Assembly (NCBI GenBank): GCA_017546725.1 | Contig: JAFYRX010000004.1 | Coordinates: forward strand, 1 to 64,000 | Direction: 5' to 3' | Length of the DNA: 64,000 nt | Origin: Alistipes sp. | Lineage (GTDB): Bacteria > Bacteroidota > Bacteroidia > Bacteroidales > Rikenellaceae | Part shown: positions 16,089-24,328 of the stretch, in pieces | Numbering within the stretch: the stretch's first letter is position 1 | Layout: each line of letters opens with the position of its first letter | Notes under the pieces: generated by a model | Told to the model about the DNA's origin: nothing | Seen by the model: only the letters and a program-made list of their open reading frames with translations | The model's database searches: none | Program-made: the position numbers and the translations under genes

Positions 16089-16766
16089 TTACTTTGGCCT
16101 ATTTGATGATGATTTTTCATCACGCTTTACATTATATATATCGGTAACATATATGGTGAAGATTGGGAAGAACATCATTCCTAACGATGGCAAGAGCGCT
16201 GCCAGTACTTTGCCTACGGCTGTGATGGGAAATATCTCTGCTCCGACGGTTGTTACATTCATACAGGCCCACCATATTGCATTTCCAAAACCATATAATT
16301 GGGGATTAACTCCTATCTCGTAGTCATAGAACATTAATGCTGCCAAATAAGTAAATCCCAATACGGTCAATACATATTGCCCGAAGATTCTTACAACTTT
16401 GCCATTCAATAACCATTGCAGGACCATACACATAGCAACAAATGAACGTATGACAGGCAATGCGGCCACCCCTATCGATAGCCAACGGTCGGGGTTAAAA
16501 TGTGTCCAGGAGAATATGTTCAAATATGGGATGGATATCAAAAGCAGAAGAAAATTATACCATACAGTCTTGCGTGATGAGTGTCGCGCTGTCAATATCC
16601 ATACAAAATCGACAATATAGACGATGCAGACCATTAGTTGTAGCCACAAATACCACGACGAATAGGTTCTGTGGTTGCCTGTAAGCACCTCAATCGACAA
16701 TCCTACCATAATTGCAATGGCTGCTATTAAATTTACTATACGCATCATTTTGCCTTCAGTTTCCAT
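16089..16766 (-). CDS. Potassium channel-like membrane protein with atypical filter
   Basis: A 225-residue protein with about six hydrophobic segments. The architecture is that of a voltage-gated-like K+ channel subunit: four helices, then an outer helix, a pore loop with WWACMNVTTVGAEIFP, and an inner helix (VLAALLPSLGMMFFPIFTIYV). The canonical filter TVGYGD is replaced by TVGAE, one residue shorter, so selectivity is uncertain. The S4-like segment has few positive charges, arguing against real voltage sensing. The start could be any of three nearby ATGs (16766, 16748 or 16745). It stands alone between a hydrolase gene and the tRNA-Met/Pro pair. Confidence 0.7.
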   Translation of the reverse strand: METEGKMMRIVNLIAAIAIMVGLSIEVLTGNHRTYSSWYLWLQLMVCIVYIVDFVWILTARHSSRKTVWYNFLLLLISIPYLNIFSWTHFNPDRWLSIGVAALPVIRSFVAMCMVLQWLLNGKVVRIFGQYVLTVLGFTYLAALMFYDYEIGVNPQLYGFGNAIWWACMNVTTVGAEIFPITAVGKVLAALLPSLGMMFFPIFTIYVTDIYNVKRDEKSSSNRPK

Positions 16767-16845
16767 ATTATCAGCGATTTAGGCTAAAAAATGCAAACTG
16801 TGTGCCGAAGAAAATGCATTTTTAATGTAATTTTTTTAAAAAAGA

Positions 16846-16877
16846 TTTTGCATAGATAAAAAAAACGCTTATCTTTG
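16846..16877 (+). promoter_or_regulatory. Promoter of tRNA-Met/tRNA-Pro
   Basis: TTTTG (16846-16850), 19 nt, TATCTTTG (16870-16877), then CAA. A full match to the Bacteroidetes promoter, 19 nt before tRNA-Met. Confidence 0.9.
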
Positions 16878-16896
16878 CAATCGCATTTAGAACAAT

Positions 16897-16970
16897 GGCG
16901 AGATAGCTCAGCTGGTTAGAGCGCATGATTCATAATCATGAGGTCGAGAGTTCAAGTCTCTCTCTCGCTA
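16897..16970 (+). tRNA. tRNA-Met (anticodon CAU)
   Basis: A 74-nt cloverleaf: acceptor GGCGAGA/TCTCGCT (first pair G-T), D-arm AGCTCAGCTGGTTAGAGC, anticodon stem ATGAT/ATCAT with loop TCATA region giving CAT, T-arm GAGAGTTCAAGTCTCTC. The G1-U72 end and body look like an elongator tRNA-Met; a lysidine-modified tRNA-Ile2 is the alternative. Co-transcribed with tRNA-Pro 15 nt downstream. Confidence 0.93.
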
Positions 16971-16985
16971 CTACGAGATGCAATT

Positions 16986-17060
16986 CGGGATGTAGCTCAG
17001 CCCGGTTAGAGTACACGTCTGGGGGGCGTGGTGTCGCAAGTTCGAATCTTGTCATCCCGA
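16986..17060 (+). tRNA. tRNA-Pro (anticodon GGG)
   Basis: A 75-nt cloverleaf: acceptor CGGGATG/CATCCCG with discriminator A, D-arm AGCTCAGCCCGGTTAGAGT, anticodon stem CACGT/GCGTG with loop CTGGGGG giving GGG, T-arm GCAAGTTCGAATCTTGT. It is the second gene of the tRNA pair and is followed by a strong terminator. Confidence 0.95.
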
Positions 17061-17066
17061 CTAACC

Positions 17067-17105
17067 AAAAGCCTTGATAATAAAGCAATTATCGAGGCTT
17101 TTTTC
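17067..17105 (+). terminator. Terminator of the tRNA-Met/Pro operon
   Basis: AAAAGCCTTGATAAT (17067-17081) pairs with ATTATCGAGGCTTTT (17088-17102, one G-T pair), followed by TTTT. Confidence 0.9.
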
Positions 17106-17203
17106 GTATAAACTACTAAGCGAATAAACTACCACACCCTACTGTTTTGCTCGGTTTGTAAACGAGACAACGTAATAATAGACAAATATAAATCTAATTC
17201 ATT

Positions 17204-19390
17204 ATGAGAAAATCATTAAAACTCCTTGCAGGTTTAGTTTTGATGGCTACAGCCTTTATGACGGCCTGCTCATCGGGCAACGATAGCCTTCTTCGCTACG
17301 TTGACCCGAAAATTGGTTCGGGAGGTCACGGCCACGTTTTTGTTGGAGCAAGTGTGCCTTTCGGCTTGGTGCAGGTTGGCCCTACAAGCATCCCTCAGGA
17401 TTGGGACTGGTGCTCGGGTTACCATAGCAGTGACGAGAGCGTCATTGGATTCTCGCACACTCACCTCTCTGGTACAGGTATCGGCGACTTGTTCGATATT
17501 ACGCTTATGCCTGTCATTGGCGAGGTAACTTATGCACGTGGTACTCACGAGAGTTACGACACGGGTATGTGGTCGTATGCTGACCGCACAAAGGAGGTAA
17601 CACGTCCTGGTTATTACTCTGTACCTTTGAAGCGCTATGGTATTACTGCCGAGATGACTGCTACGACACGCGTAGGTTTCCACCGTTATACTTTCCCCGC
17701 ATCGGAGGAGGCCGCTATCGTAATTGACCTTCAGAATGGTGGTTGCTGGGATAGAGCATCTGATGTGAAAATGGAGCAGGTAAGCGATACTCGTATCGAG
17801 GGTTATCGTCACTCTCGTGGTTGGGCTAACGACCAGAAGGTATTTTTCGTTGCCGATTTCTCACGTCCTATCGACAAGTTTGAGTTGGTAGGCAATAAGA
17901 TGTATGGTCGTGCGTCATTTGCTACCAAAGAGAACGAGCAGATTTATGTTAAGGTCGCGTTGTCACCCGTTAGCATCGATGGCGCAAAGGCAAATATGGA
18001 GGCTGAGTTGCCCGATTGGAACTTCAAGCGCACTATCGCTGCTGCCGAGAAGGCTTGGGCGCAGGAACTCTCAAAGATGGATGTTACATCAGATAACGAG
18101 GCTGCAAAACGTACCTTCTATACAGCGCTTTACCACACAATGATTGCCCCCTCGGTTTTCTGTGATGTGAACGGCGACTACAGAGGTGCAGATGGCCAGA
18201 TTCATAAGGGTGAGGGCCACACTACATATACCACTTACTCATTGTGGGACACTTACCGTGCTGCTATGCCTTTGATGTCTATTATCCAGAAGGAGCGAAT
18301 GACTGATATTATCAATACAATGATTAATATCTGTGATGAGCAGGGCCGTCTGCCGGTATGGCATTTGTGGGGTTGCGAGACAGACTGTATGGTTGGTAAC
18401 CCTGGCCTTATCTCTGTCGCTGACGCTATTGTCAAGGGTGATACAGGTATCGATAAGGAGCGTGCATACGAGGCTGTAAAGAAGACCGCTATGCATCCTG
18501 GTCGTGGTAACAACTACCGTATCGAGGTTGGCTTTATCCCCAGCGACAAGATGAATCAAAATATTGCTTATGATATGGAGTATGCTATTGCCGATGGTGC
18601 TGCGGCTTATGCTGCACGTGCATTGGGTAAGGATGCCGATGCGGAGTACTTCGAGAAGCGAAGCCACTCATATCGTAACTACTTTGACCCCGAGACTCGC
18701 TTTATTCGCGGTCGCTTGAGCGACGGCAGTTGGCGAGAGCCTTTTGACCCCTACCACTCTTCTCATAATAATGATGACTACTGCGAGGGCAATGCTTGGC
18801 AATATACTTGGCTGGCACCGCAGGATGTAGAGGGATTGCAGGAGTGCTTCGGTGGCAAGGAGCCTATGATTCAGAAGTTGGATTCTCTCTTTACAGTAAG
18901 TTCTGTTGTTACGGGTGAGAATGCATCTGCCGATATCTCTGGTCTTATTGGTCAGTATGCTCACGGTAACGAGCCGAGCCACCATATTATATATATGTAC
19001 TCGATGCTCGGTGAGCCTCACAAGGCTGCGGATAAGGTGCGTGAGGTTTTGACTACGCTCTATTTCGATGCCGAGGAGGGTTTGTCAGGTAATGAGGATG
19101 TGGGACAGATGTCGGCTTGGTATATTATGTCGGCTATGGGCTTCTATGAGGCTGAGCCTGCATCAGGCCGCTATTGGTTTGGTTCTCCGTTGTTCAACGA
19201 GGTGGATATTAACTTGGCTGATGGCACATTCCGCATCGTTGCCGAGAACAACTCAGCAGAGAATAAATATATCCAGCGAGTATGGCTCAATGGCGAGCCT
19301 TACGATAAGGGTTGGATTTCGCACTCTGATATCAAGGCTGGTGGTGAACTCAAGTTCGAGATGGGTGCTGAGCCCAACTTGTGGTACTAA
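17204..19390 (+). CDS. GH92 family alpha-mannosidase-like lipoprotein
   Basis: Calcium-dependent exo-alpha-mannosidase family of glycan-degrading Bacteroidetes, 728 residues, exported as a lipoprotein (lipobox FMTAC, Cys22). The N-terminal sandwich opens VDPKIGSGGHGHVFVGASVP, then GFSHTHLSGTG. The (alpha/alpha)6 part holds WHLWGCETDCMVG, CEGNAWQYTW with Glu528 (the family general acid position) and GNEDVGQMSAWYIMSAMGF, in which Glu631-Asp632 replaces the more usual D-D pair near the catalytic base. It would trim mannose from host or yeast N-glycans in the periplasm or at the surface. Single gene with no SusCD pair nearby, so it is not in a classical utilisation locus. Confidence 0.92.
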   Translation: MRKSLKLLAGLVLMATAFMTACSSGNDSLLRYVDPKIGSGGHGHVFVGASVPFGLVQVGPTSIPQDWDWCSGYHSSDESVIGFSHTHLSGTGIGDLFDITLMPVIGEVTYARGTHESYDTGMWSYADRTKEVTRPGYYSVPLKRYGITAEMTATTRVGFHRYTFPASEEAAIVIDLQNGGCWDRASDVKMEQVSDTRIEGYRHSRGWANDQKVFFVADFSRPIDKFELVGNKMYGRASFATKENEQIYVKVALSPVSIDGAKANMEAELPDWNFKRTIAAAEKAWAQELSKMDVTSDNEAAKRTFYTALYHTMIAPSVFCDVNGDYRGADGQIHKGEGHTTYTTYSLWDTYRAAMPLMSIIQKERMTDIINTMINICDEQGRLPVWHLWGCETDCMVGNPGLISVADAIVKGDTGIDKERAYEAVKKTAMHPGRGNNYRIEVGFIPSDKMNQNIAYDMEYAIADGAAAYAARALGKDADAEYFEKRSHSYRNYFDPETRFIRGRLSDGSWREPFDPYHSSHNNDDYCEGNAWQYTWLAPQDVEGLQECFGGKEPMIQKLDSLFTVSSVVTGENASADISGLIGQYAHGNEPSHHIIYMYSMLGEPHKAADKVREVLTTLYFDAEEGLSGNEDVGQMSAWYIMSAMGFYEAEPASGRYWFGSPLFNEVDINLADGTFRIVAENNSAENKYIQRVWLNGEPYDKGWISHSDIKAGGELKFEMGAEPNLWY

Positions 19391-19413
19391 TCCACTTATA
19401 GTTAATACAACAG

Positions 19414-19452
19414 AAATCACATCTTGCTAATAGCGCAGGATGTGATTTTTTT
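19414..19452 (+). terminator. Terminator of the GH92 gene
   Basis: AAATCACATC (19414-19423) pairs with GATGTGATTT (19439-19448), then a run of T. Confidence 0.85.
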
Positions 19453-19467
19453 GTATGTATTATTAAT

Positions 19468-19505
19468 TAAAACACAAAGGGAGCCAGCGTAGCGCTAACT
19501 CCCTT
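19468..19505 (-). terminator. Terminator of htpG
   Basis: On the minus strand AAGGGAG (19505-19499) pairs with CTCCCTT (19483-19477), followed by TGTGTTTTAATT. The period-7 array at 19511-19554 lies between it and htpG. Confidence 0.7.
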
Positions 19506-19510
19506 ATTGT

Positions 19511-19554
19511 ATTCTCAATTCTCAATTCTCGATTTTGAACTTTGAACTTTGAAC
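19511..19554. repeat. Two adjoining period-7 tandem repeats
   Basis: ATTCTCA, ATTCTCA, ATTCTCG (19511-19531) are followed directly by TTTGAAC three times (19534-19554). They lie between the htpG stop and its terminator hairpin. Confidence 0.85.
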
Positions 19555-19563
19555 TTCTCTCTC

Positions 19564-21624
19564 CTACTTTTCTATAAGCGTGATACTGCGCTGGATAAAG
19601 TCTGTAAGGTTTTTACCCTTCAACATTCCGTTTGACAATAGAGCAAGGTCGATAATCTGGCGTACCAATTTATTCTGCTTGCCAATCTCCTTCAATCGCT
19701 CGTTACGCTCGTCACGCAACATAACAACCTTCTTCGACAACTCCTCGCGCATCTCCTTCTCTTCGGGTGTGAACTCCTCCTCTTTCTTGTTCTTTACGGT
19801 CTCCTCGAATCGGCGTTCCTCGGCTACTGCTGCATCAATCTTCTTTGTTGTGGTCTTGAGTTTGTCGCCATACTCAGTCTCTACCTTACCCAAAATATCG
19901 ATTACAATCGGGTGATTACCATTTACCGCAATCGTAAAGTTGTCGGGCATCTGACCATAAAATTGGCTCATACCGCCGCCACCAACTTTTGCCATCTCCT
20001 TCATACGACGCATAAACTCGTTCTGCGTAATGATAACGGGGGCATCATCCGCTGCCATAGGCTCAAACGAAATAGTATATGTAATCTTCTCATCCTTCGG
20101 CATCTGGCTCTCAAATACTGGGCGCATAATCTCCTGCTGGGCTTCCGTCAGTGACATCGACATCTGCTCCTTTTTCTGGATGAGTTTCTCCACTACGTCG
20201 CTATCAACTCTTACGAAACGTACGTTTTGATTTTTCGACTCAAAGTAGTTGATGTAGTGATTGTCGAGCGGACCATTCATCTCCAATACATCGTAACCCT
20301 TTGCCTTTGCAGCCTCTACAAACGAGTGCTTGTCCTCGGCATCATCGACATACAACGCAATTACGTTGTCATTCTTGTCGGTCTGATTCTCCTTGATGAT
20401 GTCAATATACTCTTTCGCAGGGAAATATTTACCCTCGGTCGATTTCAACAACATAAAGTCCTGCGCCTTCTCTGCAAACTTCTCATCGGTCAAGATACCG
20501 TACTGAATAAATACCTTCAAGTCATCCCACTTCTGCTCGTAATCGGCACGCATTGTTGTGAACAACTCCTTCAAGCGGTCTGCCACCTTGCGAGTGATAT
20601 AACCCGAAATCTTCTTCACATTTGAATCGCTCTGCAGATAACTGCGCGATACATTCAACGGAATATCGGGTGAGTCAATCACACCGTGCAACAGTGTCAA
20701 ATATTCGGGCACAATACCCTCCACCTGGTCAGTCACAAACACCTGATTGCAATAGAGTTGAATCTTGTTCTTCTGCAACTCGAAGTTGTTATTGATTTTC
20801 GGGAAATAGAGAATACCTGTCAGATTGAACGGATAGTCGATATTCATATGTATGTAGAACAAAGGCTCGTCGCTCATCGGGTACAACTCGCGATAGAATT
20901 CCTTGTACTGCTCCTCGGTAATTTCTGTTGGTTTACGAGTCCACAAAGGCTCTATGTTGTTGATAATGTTATCCTTTTCGGTATCAACATATTTGCCATC
21001 CTTCCACTCCTTAACCTTGCCATAAGCAATGGGCACGGGCAGGAAATGGCAATACTTCTTGAGCAACTCGCTCACCTGTGACTCCTCACAATAATCCTTG
21101 CAATCATCCGAGATGTGCAAAACGATAGATGTTCCGCGCGGATAATCCTTGTCACACTCCTCCATCTGATATTCGGGCGAGCCATCGCATACCCAGTGCA
21201 TACACTTGCTACCCTCTTTATATGAACGAGTGAAAATCTCCACCTTGTCGGCTACCATAAACGATGAGTAGAAGCCCAAACCAAAGTGTCCGATGATTGC
21301 CTGGTCCTTGTACTTTGCCAAAAACTCCTCTGCACCCGAGAAGGCAATCTGGTTGATGTAACGGTCAATCTCCTCCGCAGTCATACCTATACCTCGGTCG
21401 GTTACGGTCAATGTCTTTGCCTTTTCGTCTGTTGAAATGTGGATTGTAAGGTCACCCAACTCTCCCTTGAATTCATTCTTTGCTGCCAAAGTCTTTAACT
21501 TCTGTGTAGCGTCAACAGCATTTGACACCAACTCGCGCAAGAAAATCTCGTGGTCAGAGTAAAGGAATTTTTTGATTACGGGAAATATGTTCTCCGTTGT
21601 TACTCCAATTTTTCCGTTTTTCAT
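19564..21624 (-). CDS. htpG: Molecular chaperone HtpG (Hsp90)
   Basis: Cytosolic ATP-dependent Hsp90 chaperone, 686 residues, usual length for Bacteroidetes. The GHKL ATPase domain shows ELVSNAVDATQKLK (Asn-containing N box), VTDRGIGMT, and GHFGLGFYSSFMVAD. The middle domain has NNFELQKNKIQLYCNQVFV and DSPDIPLNVSRSYLQSD with the catalytic-loop arginine, and the C-terminal part is a charged dimerisation region. Transcribed alone. No clear TAnnTTTG box is seen in the 135 nt upstream, which could reflect stress-specific control. Confidence 0.97.
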   Translation of the reverse strand: MKNGKIGVTTENIFPVIKKFLYSDHEIFLRELVSNAVDATQKLKTLAAKNEFKGELGDLTIHISTDEKAKTLTVTDRGIGMTAEEIDRYINQIAFSGAEEFLAKYKDQAIIGHFGLGFYSSFMVADKVEIFTRSYKEGSKCMHWVCDGSPEYQMEECDKDYPRGTSIVLHISDDCKDYCEESQVSELLKKYCHFLPVPIAYGKVKEWKDGKYVDTEKDNIINNIEPLWTRKPTEITEEQYKEFYRELYPMSDEPLFYIHMNIDYPFNLTGILYFPKINNNFELQKNKIQLYCNQVFVTDQVEGIVPEYLTLLHGVIDSPDIPLNVSRSYLQSDSNVKKISGYITRKVADRLKELFTTMRADYEQKWDDLKVFIQYGILTDEKFAEKAQDFMLLKSTEGKYFPAKEYIDIIKENQTDKNDNVIALYVDDAEDKHSFVEAAKAKGYDVLEMNGPLDNHYINYFESKNQNVRFVRVDSDVVEKLIQKKEQMSMSLTEAQQEIMRPVFESQMPKDEKITYTISFEPMAADDAPVIITQNEFMRRMKEMAKVGGGGMSQFYGQMPDNFTIAVNGNHPIVIDILGKVETEYGDKLKTTTKKIDAAVAEERRFEETVKNKKEEEFTPEEKEMREELSKKVVMLRDERNERLKEIGKQNKLVRQIIDLALLSNGMLKGKNLTDFIQRSITLIEK

Positions 21625-21759
21625 AGTTTTATATGTTTTTGTTGTTATTTCATTGCGTTATGCACTGATAACATTATAAACAAACTATGTGCCATCGGAG
21701 TATTTGTGCCATTTTGACAGAGCTGATGTGTCGTGTGGCAGAACGGAGTGCTATGTATG

Positions 21760-22419
21760 TCACTCTGCGGCGGAAGACCTACGCAACATCAGGTACATAA
21801 ACAAGCCCTGTGCAGCGTAATATGTAGTCATCACCCAAGTGTTGCCATTGGCAATAGGTTCTACGAACTTGCCATAAGCAATTAACGAGTCTGATAGAAT
21901 AAACAGCGCAGCGGCAAGAACATACAATGCCTTCCGTGCTCTTGTCTGCAGAAATGCTGTTACACCCATCGAGATAATGATGATGCCATAAATCCATACG
22001 GCATTGAAGTCCATTTTGCTTTCGATGTGAGTCATTATATAACCCAGAAAGCATAGCATTCCGATAGCGAATAATGTAGCCCACGCCACTCTGAGTCGCT
22101 CAAAACGCTTGACTCTCGGCGAGAAATCGCTAATATAGAATAGATGCGCTACAGCAAAGAATCCTACCTGCATAATGAAACTTCCTTCGGCACCGGCCCA
22201 ATCTCCTGCGGCTGATGCTAACAACGCTAGCGGAATCATCTTGCCTCCATTGCGGAACTTAACGGCAGCTGCAATCGCTGCGAATAAAGTCGGTACGGCA
22301 ACAAAGGCTCTTATTGGAGCGATATATGCTCCGCCGCGTTGCAGGAAAAATACAACGGCAAGTAATAGATATATGCCAACTACGGCAATAGTATATGTAA
22401 TGTTTTTTGTTCTACTCAC
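21760..22419 (-). CDS. Lysoplasmalogenase (YhhN/TMEM86 family)
   Basis: Integral membrane protein of 219 residues with about eight helices. Family landmarks are LALLASAAGDWAGA, GFFAVAHLFYISDF and ALFILSDSLIAYGKF, which hold the conserved acidic residues. The family hydrolyses the vinyl-ether bond of lysoplasmalogens; some Bacteroidales make plasmalogens, so the role fits, but the substrate is inferred from the family. Its start overlaps the ybgC-like gene by 8 nt and it is the last gene of a long minus-strand run starting at dnaN. Confidence 0.8.
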   Translation of the reverse strand: MSRTKNITYTIAVVGIYLLLAVVFFLQRGGAYIAPIRAFVAVPTLFAAIAAAVKFRNGGKMIPLALLASAAGDWAGAEGSFIMQVGFFAVAHLFYISDFSPRVKRFERLRVAWATLFAIGMLCFLGYIMTHIESKMDFNAVWIYGIIIISMGVTAFLQTRARKALYVLAAALFILSDSLIAYGKFVEPIANGNTWVMTTYYAAQGLFMYLMLRRSSAAE

Positions 22420-22846
22420 GTTTCTCAGTTTGTGAATTAATGTATTCAGTTAATTTCTCTGTGAACCATTCGGGCGCACGGCACGGGCGACGTGTGTCTG
22501 CGTGCATAAAGCCCAATGTGACAGAGCCTTTGTTAATTAACTTACCATCGGGGTTATACACTTCTGCGCCAACGATAAGCCTTGCCATAGGCATATCCTC
22601 CAAAAAGACCTTGACGGTCAATACCTCATCGTAAAATGCAGGATAGAGATATTTCGACTGTACCTCGATGATTGGCGACATAATACCTCGCCTTTCAATC
22701 TCGGCATAGGTCAAACCCATAGCGCGCAACCACTCAGTGCGGGCCATTTCGTATAGCACGATGTAGTTGGAGTGGTGCATAATACCCATCTGGTCGGTAT
22801 CTTTGTAGCGTACCCTGAATTGATGTTCGTATGTTGTTATCGCCAT
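22412..22846 (-). CDS. YbgC-type acyl-CoA thioesterase
   Basis: A 144-residue hotdog-fold thioesterase of the 4-hydroxybenzoyl-CoA/YbgC class. The active-site motif YKDTDQMGIMHHSNYI places the catalytic Asp at 18; MARTEWLRAMGL follows as usual. It hydrolyses short or medium acyl-CoA or acyl-ACP in the cytosol; in other bacteria YbgC works with phospholipid synthesis and the Tol-Pal region. Here it lies 3 nt after ribF and overlaps the lysoplasmalogenase gene, so a lipid-turnover role is plausible. Confidence 0.88.
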   Translation of the reverse strand: MAITTYEHQFRVRYKDTDQMGIMHHSNYIVLYEMARTEWLRAMGLTYAEIERRGIMSPIIEVQSKYLYPAFYDEVLTVKVFLEDMPMARLIVGAEVYNPDGKLINKGSVTLGFMHADTRRPCRAPEWFTEKLTEYINSQTEKRE

Positions 22847-22849
22847 AAA

Positions 22850-23656
22850 TTACAATAGTTTGTCGCTATTTATTTCAAGTAATACTTTAAGTGAACGATA
22901 CTCTTCTGCAGTGTTGATTTTAATAGTTCTATTATCTTTTACTTCAAGTAATACTATAGGTAAATTGTCTATGTTGCTTATATTGTAATTGTTGGCATTG
23001 CTTGTCGGCTGCAGTGTTGCTTCGTATTTTCCTGCGGGTGGTAATAGTTTATTTTGGTCAATATCGCATATGTAACCTTGTTTATCTATCTCGCCCATAA
23101 TAATATACGGATGCGAAAGTAATCTCGCACTCATCATCATTTCGCCCTGCTCAACTCTTTGGCGTACAACGGTGGAACTAACCTTGCCCTCATCCAACAA
23201 TTGTTGTTCTACTCTGTGAATCTCCAATTTTGTACCACTCTCCTTTAACGAAGAGTAATCGCCAGCCTTGTTGTGACCGAAACGATGATTGTAACCTACA
23301 ACAAAACACTCAACACCAATACCTGCAACATCCTGCTCAATAAACTCTTGCGGTTTCAGGCGGCTGAACTCTTTGGTAAATGGGATGATTATTACGTTGT
23401 CTATACCCTCCTGCTCCAATAACCAAAGTTTCTCCTCCAGTGTGCTGAGCAACTGCATCCCCTCTGCCGTTCCCAATACATAACGAGGATGTGGCTCGAA
23501 TGTGAGCACTATGCTCTCGCCGCCACGCTCTTTGGCCAACGATATAGTTCTTTGCAATAAGACCTTATGACCACAATGTACGCCATCAAACGACCCCATA
23601 GTGGCTACGGCGTGAACAAATGTGGGTAGGTTGTCAAAACCTCTAAATATTCTCAT
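22850..23656 (-). CDS. ribF: FAD synthetase domain protein, RibF with degenerate kinase domain
   Basis: RibF usually phosphorylates riboflavin and adenylates FMN. The nucleotidyltransferase half is intact: GSFDGVHCGHK at 21-31, TFEPHPRYVLG, GYNHRFGHNKAG (121-132) and the closing SSTVVRQR (160-167). The kinase half (from about 183) is short and altered. It reads MGEIDKQGYICDIDQNKLLP, without the GxxxGRxxGFPTAN motif that binds ATP, and its last 55 residues are AT-rich in coding, asparagine-rich and contain two copies of a 13-nt repeat. At 268 residues it is about 40 shorter than typical RibF. It may make only FAD, with riboflavin kinase supplied elsewhere. Located between rex and ybgC. Confidence 0.85.
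   Translation of the reverse strand: MRIFRGFDNLPTFVHAVATMGSFDGVHCGHKVLLQRTISLAKERGGESIVLTFEPHPRYVLGTAEGMQLLSTLEEKLWLLEQEGIDNVIIIPFTKEFSRLKPQEFIEQDVAGIGVECFVVGYNHRFGHNKAGDYSSLKESGTKLEIHRVEQQLLDEGKVSSTVVRQRVEQGEMMMSARLLSHPYIIMGEIDKQGYICDIDQNKLLPPAGKYEATLQPTSNANNYNISNIDNLPIVLLEVKDNRTIKINTAEEYRSLKVLLEINSDKLL
22874..22961. repeat. Two copies of the AAGTAATACT repeat inside ribF
   Basis: TTCAAGTAATACT occurs at 22874-22886 and 22943-22955; the first extends to AAGTAATACTTTAAGT (22877-22892), the second to AAGTAATACTATAGGT (22946-22961). Related copies lie at 23681-23694 (inverted), 30690-30703, 32072-32087 and 34641-34656. Confidence 0.75.
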
Positions 23657-23680
23657 TGCTAATAACTTATGGGATTCATC

Positions 23681-24325
23681 TTAAGTATTACTTTCATCAC
23701 CCTCCTTGACAAAATAGGCAACCTTCTCAAGTGTGGTTGTGATGTCAAAGTTCTGTGACACGATACCTTGTGGGAAATTAAGTGGTGCAGATGTGAAATT
23801 CAGCACACCCTTAATACCTGCATTAATAATAGGTATCACAAGCGAAGGTGCTACACGTGTAGGTGAAGAAATAACAACGATTGATATATCCAATTGAGAA
23901 ACGACATCCTCAAACTGCTCCATATGATAGCAAGGTATACCTTCGATTTCCGAGCCAACCTTCTGCTCATCGACATCAAATGCCGCTACAATGTGTAGTT
24001 TCAACCCCTTGCTGTTGAAGTACTTGGTTATAGCCTGGCCCAAGTGTCCCATACCTATAACTGCAATATTTATAGGAGTTTCGCTGTCGAGGATGTTATT
24101 GATAAACTCTATCAGCACTTTTACATCGTATCCCTTCTTTGTGTCGCTCGAAAAACCAATCAACATAAGGTCACGACGTACCTGCACTGCCGTAATGCCG
24201 TGCATACCCGCTAAAACGTGTGAAAAGATATGTGTAATTCCCTGCTTATGGCACGAAAGCAATGTGCGACGATATTCGCTCAATCGCTCGATGGTCTTTT
24301 CGGGAATGTTGTTTATCGCAGTCAT
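23681..24325 (-). CDS. rex: Redox-sensing transcriptional repressor Rex
   Basis: A 214-residue dimeric repressor that senses the NADH/NAD+ ratio and controls fermentation and respiration genes. The winged-helix domain (about 8-60) has IPEKTIERLSEYRR and GITAVQVRRDLMLIG; the Rossmann domain begins INIAVIGMGHLGQA with the GxGxxG at 91-96; the domain-swapped C-terminal helix is KVAYFVKEG. The last codons and stop coincide with an inverted copy of the AAGTAATACTT repeat (23681-23694). It lies 3 nt downstream of the LysM gene and 24 nt upstream of ribF, in a probable operon. Confidence 0.95.
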   Translation of the reverse strand: MTAINNIPEKTIERLSEYRRTLLSCHKQGITHIFSHVLAGMHGITAVQVRRDLMLIGFSSDTKKGYDVKVLIEFINNILDSETPINIAVIGMGHLGQAITKYFNSKGLKLHIVAAFDVDEQKVGSEIEGIPCYHMEQFEDVVSQLDISIVVISSPTRVAPSLVIPIINAGIKGVLNFTSAPLNFPQGIVSQNFDITTTLEKVAYFVKEGDESNT

Positions 24326-24328
24326 TTG

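Noticed and set aside
17204-19390. Loss of GH92 catalytic Asp (GNED instead of GNDD)
   Set aside because: One aspartate of the pair remains and, from memory, GNED variants are common in GH92; not strong enough for a finding.
19511-19554. CRISPR-like repeats
   Set aside because: Units are only 7 nt with no spacers; a simple tandem array.
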